The notes beneath the pieces are model-generated. The model searched no databases, was not told the DNA's origin, and worked only from the letters and a program-made list of their open reading frames with translations. The translations under genes and the position numbers were made by a program. Below are positions 61,517 to 64,000 of a DNA stretch of 64,000 nucleotides, piece after piece. The stretch comes from Castellaniella sp040276085. Its GTDB lineage: Bacteria > Pseudomonadota > Gammaproteobacteria > Burkholderiales > Burkholderiaceae_B. The stretch covers positions 251,639 through 315,638 of the forward strand of contig NZ_JBELOK010000004.1 in assembly GCF_040276085.1 (NCBI RefSeq). The letters are read 5' to 3'. The first letter of the stretch is position 1. Each line of letters begins with the position of its first letter.

Positions 61517-62080
61517 TTGAAAAGACTAATCGTTACGCTATTCTTAGCCGTGGGTCTGGCTGGTTGCCAGACCCTCCCGCCAGTGAACTTTGCTGTTTCA
61601 GATGTCGGATATACCGAGCACAAGGTAGAAGCCGAACTCAAGTCTCTCACCGTCAGCCTCGCAAGCCCCGAGGAAAAAAAGGGCAACCTCCCTGCTGGAT
61701 CTGAAGTCGCAGCCCCACTGTGGCGTGACGCGCTCCAAGACGCCCTCAATAGAATGGCAATCTTCCAAGATGACGCCAAGACCAAGGTAAATCTAACTGT
61801 TAAGATCTTGGCACTGAACATGCCATCTTTCGGTGCCGGCATGACCACAACGTCGATAGCAAAGTACGAGATAATAAACCGCGCCAACGGAGACATCATT
61901 TATACGCAGGACGTTACGGCAGACGGGACAGTACCATTTAACTACGCGTTTCTCGGAGTCGTCCGGGCAAGGGAATCTCTGAATCGATCAGTCCAGCAGA
62001 ATATTGCCCAATTCCTACAGTCGCTGGAGACAGTAGATATCTCGAAGCCTATGTTCCCGGCAGGGGTAACAACCAAATGA
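61517..62080 (+). CDS. Small lipoprotein, function unknown
   Basis: The 187-aa product begins with a TTG codon preceded by GGGGAG. The signal peptide ends in the lipobox LAGC (Cys17). The mature part (VNLTVKILALNMPSF, IAKYEIINRANGDIIYTQDV) has the alternating pattern of a small periplasmic-facing lipoprotein domain. I do not recognise a named family. Its stop overlaps the next lipoprotein start (ATGA), so the two work or are expressed together. Codon use is less GC-biased than in the core genes before the tRNA, in keeping with an acquired segment. Confidence 0.72.
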   Translation: MKRLIVTLFLAVGLAGCQTLPPVNFAVSDVGYTEHKVEAELKSLTVSLASPEEKKGNLPAGSEVAAPLWRDALQDALNRMAIFQDDAKTKVNLTVKILALNMPSFGAGMTTTSIAKYEIINRANGDIIYTQDVTADGTVPFNYAFLGVVRARESLNRSVQQNIAQFLQSLETVDISKPMFPAGVTTK

Positions 62081-62544
62081 CGCGAGTAGGATCAACCCTT
62101 CTCGCCTTCACCTTAGTGCTCACAGGTTGCGCCAGCAACATCAGCCCAAATGCCTACTCTGTGTCGTCCGTCGGGCAGGTCAATCGGAGCGTGGCCGCGA
62201 CTGTTGTAAGTGTGAGGGATGTGGACGTCACAGGGACAGTGGGCGTCGGCGCCACCACGGGCGTCGCTGCTGGAGCTACAGCCGGATCCGCTATCGGAGG
62301 TGGTACCAGGTCAAATATTCTGGGTGCGATCGGTGGGGCAGTAATCGGCGGACTGGCGGGCGCAGCAATTGAACGCAATGCTACGGAACAACGAGCTGTT
62401 GAGTATGTCGTTGAAACATCAAACGGGAACCTGATGACTCTAGTACAGGGCCCTACACCTAGATTCGCTGAGGGCAATAAAGTGCTGGTACTTTATGGCT
62501 CGCAGTCCAGACTGGTCGCAGACCCACGACATTCAACCCCCTAG
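62077..62544 (+). CDS. SlyB/Pcp-like glycine-zipper lipoprotein
   Basis: The 155-aa product has a lipobox LTGC (Cys18) and a long Gly/Ala-rich segment (about 48-98, GVGATTGVAAGATAGSAIGG then GAIGGAVIGGLAGAAIE) typical of glycine-zipper 2TM outer-membrane lipoproteins such as SlyB/Pcp. The C-terminal domain (YVVETSNGNLMTLVQGPTPRF, KVLVLYGSQSRLV) also fits SlyB. It overlaps the upstream lipoprotein gene by 4 bp. It converges on an HTH gene with a 4-bp overlap. Confidence 0.78.
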   Translation: MTRVGSTLLAFTLVLTGCASNISPNAYSVSSVGQVNRSVAATVVSVRDVDVTGTVGVGATTGVAAGATAGSAIGGGTRSNILGAIGGAVIGGLAGAAIERNATEQRAVEYVVETSNGNLMTLVQGPTPRFAEGNKVLVLYGSQSRLVADPRHSTP

Positions 62545-63017
62545 AAAGAGATAGCCGATTCCTGTTCCCTCCAAACCGAGGATGAGTACAGTCGACACAG
62601 CATCTGCCTAGTAATTGCCGTACTACCGGCAGTCATTGTCAGGCGTGCAACCACCGATGGCGATAGATAGGCGAATGCTGTGATTCTGCTCACTTCTGCC
62701 AAATCCATGCCCTCGGATCTCGCAATCTCGGTTAGAGATCCGAATCTGCCATCTTCTAACAGCCGCTGCCAATAATGTGCGAGGCCCAGCGCCCGCATCA
62801 GGGCATTGTCCTGCGCAGCCCCCCGGGCGGCACGTTCCTGTTTCGCCTCAACTTGAAACGCTCCTGGTGCATCCAAGGGCGTGATAACCTGTTTTTTCAC
62901 GCCACGCTTAACCAGCGTCCAGGGAATGAAGGTTTCAAGCCTCACACCGCCAGCGGGCGCAGGCAGCTCCTGCGTAACCACACGGCCAGTCTGTTTGCCA
63001 CGATTCTTGTTGGCCAT
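62541..63017 (-). CDS. HTH-domain protein of mobile-element type (paralogue 1)
   Basis: The 158-aa protein has a basic N-terminus, then LGLAHYWQRLLEDGRFGSLT and EIARSEGMDLAEVSRI at about 78-115, a helix-turn-helix of the ParB/KorB-like type, followed by a conserved-looking C-terminus (RQMLCRLYSSSVWREQES). It closely parallels the upstream gene. Such proteins accompany serine recombinases in proteobacterial islands; here no recombinase is in view. A GGGGGAC site precedes the ATG and the gap to the upstream gene is 8 bp. Confidence 0.65.
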   Translation of the reverse strand: MANKNRGKQTGRVVTQELPAPAGGVRLETFIPWTLVKRGVKKQVITPLDAPGAFQVEAKQERAARGAAQDNALMRALGLAHYWQRLLEDGRFGSLTEIARSEGMDLAEVSRITAFAYLSPSVVARLTMTAGSTAITRQMLCRLYSSSVWREQESAISF

Positions 63018-63025
63018 CCGTCCCC

Positions 63026-63391
63026 CTACTGAAATTGCCTGATAACCTGACTCTGGTCAGCCCAGAGCGCTGGAATATCGTGGCGCTGGAGCCAGAGCAA
63101 GGTCAGGCGTGCTGGCTGGCACCCTGCCATCAAGGCTTCGACAATGTCCGGCGCAAGCCGAGCCAGACGCATCATCCGGGCGACCGTCGTCGGCTTCAGA
63201 TCCTCCGCCCGGGCGATCTCGCTGATGCTTTGGAATCGACCACTATCCAACAGCCTCTGCCAGTGATGTGCACGAGCGACGGCGTGGAGGATTCGCGTGT
63301 CGTATACAGGATCTTCGCCATCAACCAACAGACGCCCCTTCTTGCGCCTGAACCGCAGCTGTGTATAGGTTTGGAAGGCGGCATCCATCAT
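63026..63391 (-). CDS. HTH-domain protein of mobile-element type (paralogue 2)
   Basis: The 121-aa protein has VARAHHWQRLLDSGRFQSIS and EIARAEDLKPTTVARMMRLA at about 38-78, the same helix-turn-helix block as its neighbour, then LAPDIVEALMAGCQPARLTL. It lacks the long N-terminal part of paralogue 1. Two ATG codons are adjacent (63391 and 63388); the second overlaps the TGA of a short upstream frame, so translation was probably coupled to a gene that is now mostly lost. Function is presumed DNA binding. Confidence 0.65.
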   Translation of the reverse strand: MMDAAFQTYTQLRFRRKKGRLLVDGEDPVYDTRILHAVARAHHWQRLLDSGRFQSISEIARAEDLKPTTVARMMRLARLAPDIVEALMAGCQPARLTLLWLQRHDIPALWADQSQVIRQFQ

Positions 63392-63492
63392 TCAGCGGCC
63401 TCTAGCATTTCAGCACCGATCGTCTCAGGGGCAAATTCCCCAACGAGTGCCTTCCACCCAAGCTCCCGCCAGGCGATCCGGATGGGAGCCAT
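63388..63492 (-). pseudogene. C-terminal remnant of a minus-strand gene coupled to the HTH genes
   Basis: A 34-codon frame (starting MAPIRIAWRELGWKAL and ending MLEAAE) stops within the start of HTH paralogue 2 in an ATGA overlap, the usual sign of a real upstream gene. Upstream it runs antisense to the capsid fragment, and the frame closes soon after. I read it as the end of a gene whose 5' part was replaced at about 63480. A genuine 34-aa gene is the alternative. Confidence 0.35.
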
Positions 63493-63752
63493 CCCTACAG
63501 GCGGGCCAACCCGATCGGCTGATGGGGTATCCCGTGCGCATCGATCAGTTCATGCCCACGCTTGCCGCCAACTCACTTTCGCTTGCTTTTGGAGACTTTC
63601 GCGAGGCCTACACGATCATCGACCGTATTGGCATTCGCACGCTTCGCGACCCCTACACCGCCAAGCCCTATATCCGCTTTTACTCGACCCGCCGGGTTGG
63701 AGGCGGTGCAGTGAATTTCGAGGCGGTCAAGTTCGTGAAGTTTGGTAGCTGA
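63483..63752 (+). pseudogene. 5'-truncated HK97-type phage major capsid protein
   Basis: The last 89 codons match the end of HK97-fold major capsid proteins in pattern: WEPSLQAGQPDRLMGYPV, the FGDFREAYTIIDRIGI block, RTLRDPYTAKPYIRF and RRVGGGAVNFEAVKFVKF. Full proteins are about 400 aa, so more than three quarters is missing. Sequence before codon Trp (63483) has no capsid character; an ATG at 63447 in this frame is probably accidental. It is likely a relic of a deleted prophage head module. Confidence 0.7.
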
Positions 63753-63820
63753 CACAGGCCGGGGCCATTCAGGGTCCCCACGCCCCGGCCACTTAAATCT
63801 CTCTTGTAAGGAAAACGATC

Positions 63821-63970
63821 ATGGTTGATCTGGTAAATAACATCGAAGCCGTTCTAGCGCTAGAACTCGACGCGGTCGCGACCGCCAACAACACAACGGG
63901 TGAAATCATTGACCTGCAAGGTGCCCCCTCGGTCACAATAGATGTCCGGTCCTCTGAAAACAGAAATTGA
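63821..63970 (+). CDS. Small phage-like protein, 49 aa
   Basis: A strong AAGGAA site precedes ATG 63821. The product (MVDLVNNIEAVLALEL, then EIIDLQGAPSVTIDV) is 49 residues and ends at TGA 63968-63970. It resembles the start of small proteins encoded after phage capsid genes and may be a shortened form of one. It is too short for firm assignment; the good ribosome binding site and position support it as a real gene. Confidence 0.45.
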   Translation: MVDLVNNIEAVLALELDAVATANNTTGEIIDLQGAPSVTIDVRSSENRN

Positions 63971-63983
63971 GGGAGCGATCGGA

Positions 63984-64000
63984 ATGAATTCATTTCCACC
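63984..64000 (+). CDS. Possible start of a further gene, cut by the window end
   Basis: ATG 63984 follows a GAGGGAG sequence by 9 nt and opens a frame to the window end (MNSFP). Only five codons are visible. Confidence 0.2.

Larger units (their letters stand above)
62541..64000. mobile_element. Prophage / mobile-element remnant (continues beyond window)
   Basis: The segment holds two tandem HTH genes of a kind found in mobile elements, a cut minus-strand frame, a 5'-truncated major capsid protein and a small phage-like gene in mixed orientation. No integrase, terminase or portal gene is visible within the window. The left limit is uncertain and may be the tRNA-Phe gene. Confidence 0.5.

Noticed and set aside
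1..64000. CRISPR arrays, rRNA operons, insertion sequences, retron or toxin-antitoxin loci
   Set aside because: No regularly spaced repeats, rRNA motifs, transposase, reverse transcriptase or recognisable toxin-antitoxin pair was seen on either strand.

Overview
The window is a high-GC chromosomal segment from a betaproteobacterium, most likely order Burkholderiales and probably family Alcaligenaceae. This is inferred from gene order (kdsD-kdsC-lptC-lptA-lptB-hpf-ptsN-hprK-rapZ; rsmB-DUF4390-ntrY-ntrX; hemA-prfA-prmC-grxD-ubiX) and from protein character. No rRNA or species marker is present to settle it. Nearly all of the first 61 kb is densely packed core chromosome with many 1-4 nt start/stop overlaps, so operons are easy to read.

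Layout. 0-2.2 kb: end of a large FAD/Fe-S oxidoreductase and apt. 2.4-9.9 kb: Kdo synthesis and LPS export (kdsD, kdsC, lptC, lptA, lptB), then hpf, ptsN, hprK, rapZ and rlpA. rpoN, which commonly lies between lptB and hpf in related bacteria, is not there. 9.9-14.8 kb: rsmI diverging from yraN, then diaA, dolP, a TlpA-like thioredoxin, argB and a HAD nucleotidase. 14.8-19.3 kb (minus strand): moeB-like, ctpA, envC-like, gpmA. 19.4-21.7 kb: a rhodanese-fold membrane protein lacking the catalytic Cys, grxC, secB, gpsA. 21.7-29.1 kb: trmL, comF, a BioC-like methyltransferase, rsmB, DUF4390, ntrY, and an NtrX-like regulator without the sigma-54-activating AAA+ domain. 29.1-33.4 kb: fmt and def diverging from dprA, an HMG-CoA lyase and a small membrane protein.

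33.4-42.7 kb is a catabolic/transport locus. One minus-strand operon holds a branched-chain-type ABC importer (livG, livH, livM, livK, livF) bracketed by two adenylate-forming CoA ligases. A divergent Crp/Fnr-family regulator sits across a perfect TGTCA-N6-TGACA operator candidate. 42.8-47.5 kb is amino-acid nitrogen metabolism: gdhA-asparaginase, and kbl-tdh for threonine breakdown. 47.6-50.2 kb is a large periplasmic-sensor GGDEF/EAL protein. 50.3-53.9 kb is a TRAP transporter (DctP/Q/M) with a Tat-exported, TakP-like binding protein. 54.1-60.8 kb: an MFS transporter, then the minus-strand run hemA-prfA-prmC-grxD-ubiX-HD-GYP.

A tRNA-Phe(GAA) gene with a terminator at 60.9-61.05 kb marks the end of the core chromosome. 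Beyond it the sequence looks like an accessory island or prophage remnant: about 470 bp without a convincing gene, two overlapping small lipoprotein genes, two tandem paralogous HTH proteins, a 5'-truncated HK97-type major capsid protein, and a 49-aa phage-like gene.

I did not find a clearly new biological system. The observations most worth following are the apparent joint loss of rpoN from its usual slot and of the AAA+ domain from NtrX, the phage-derived junction with duplicated HTH genes, the acyl-CoA ligase/ABC operon with its Crp-like operator, strong hairpins next to both solute-binding-protein genes, and likely leaderless starts for kdsD and ptsN.
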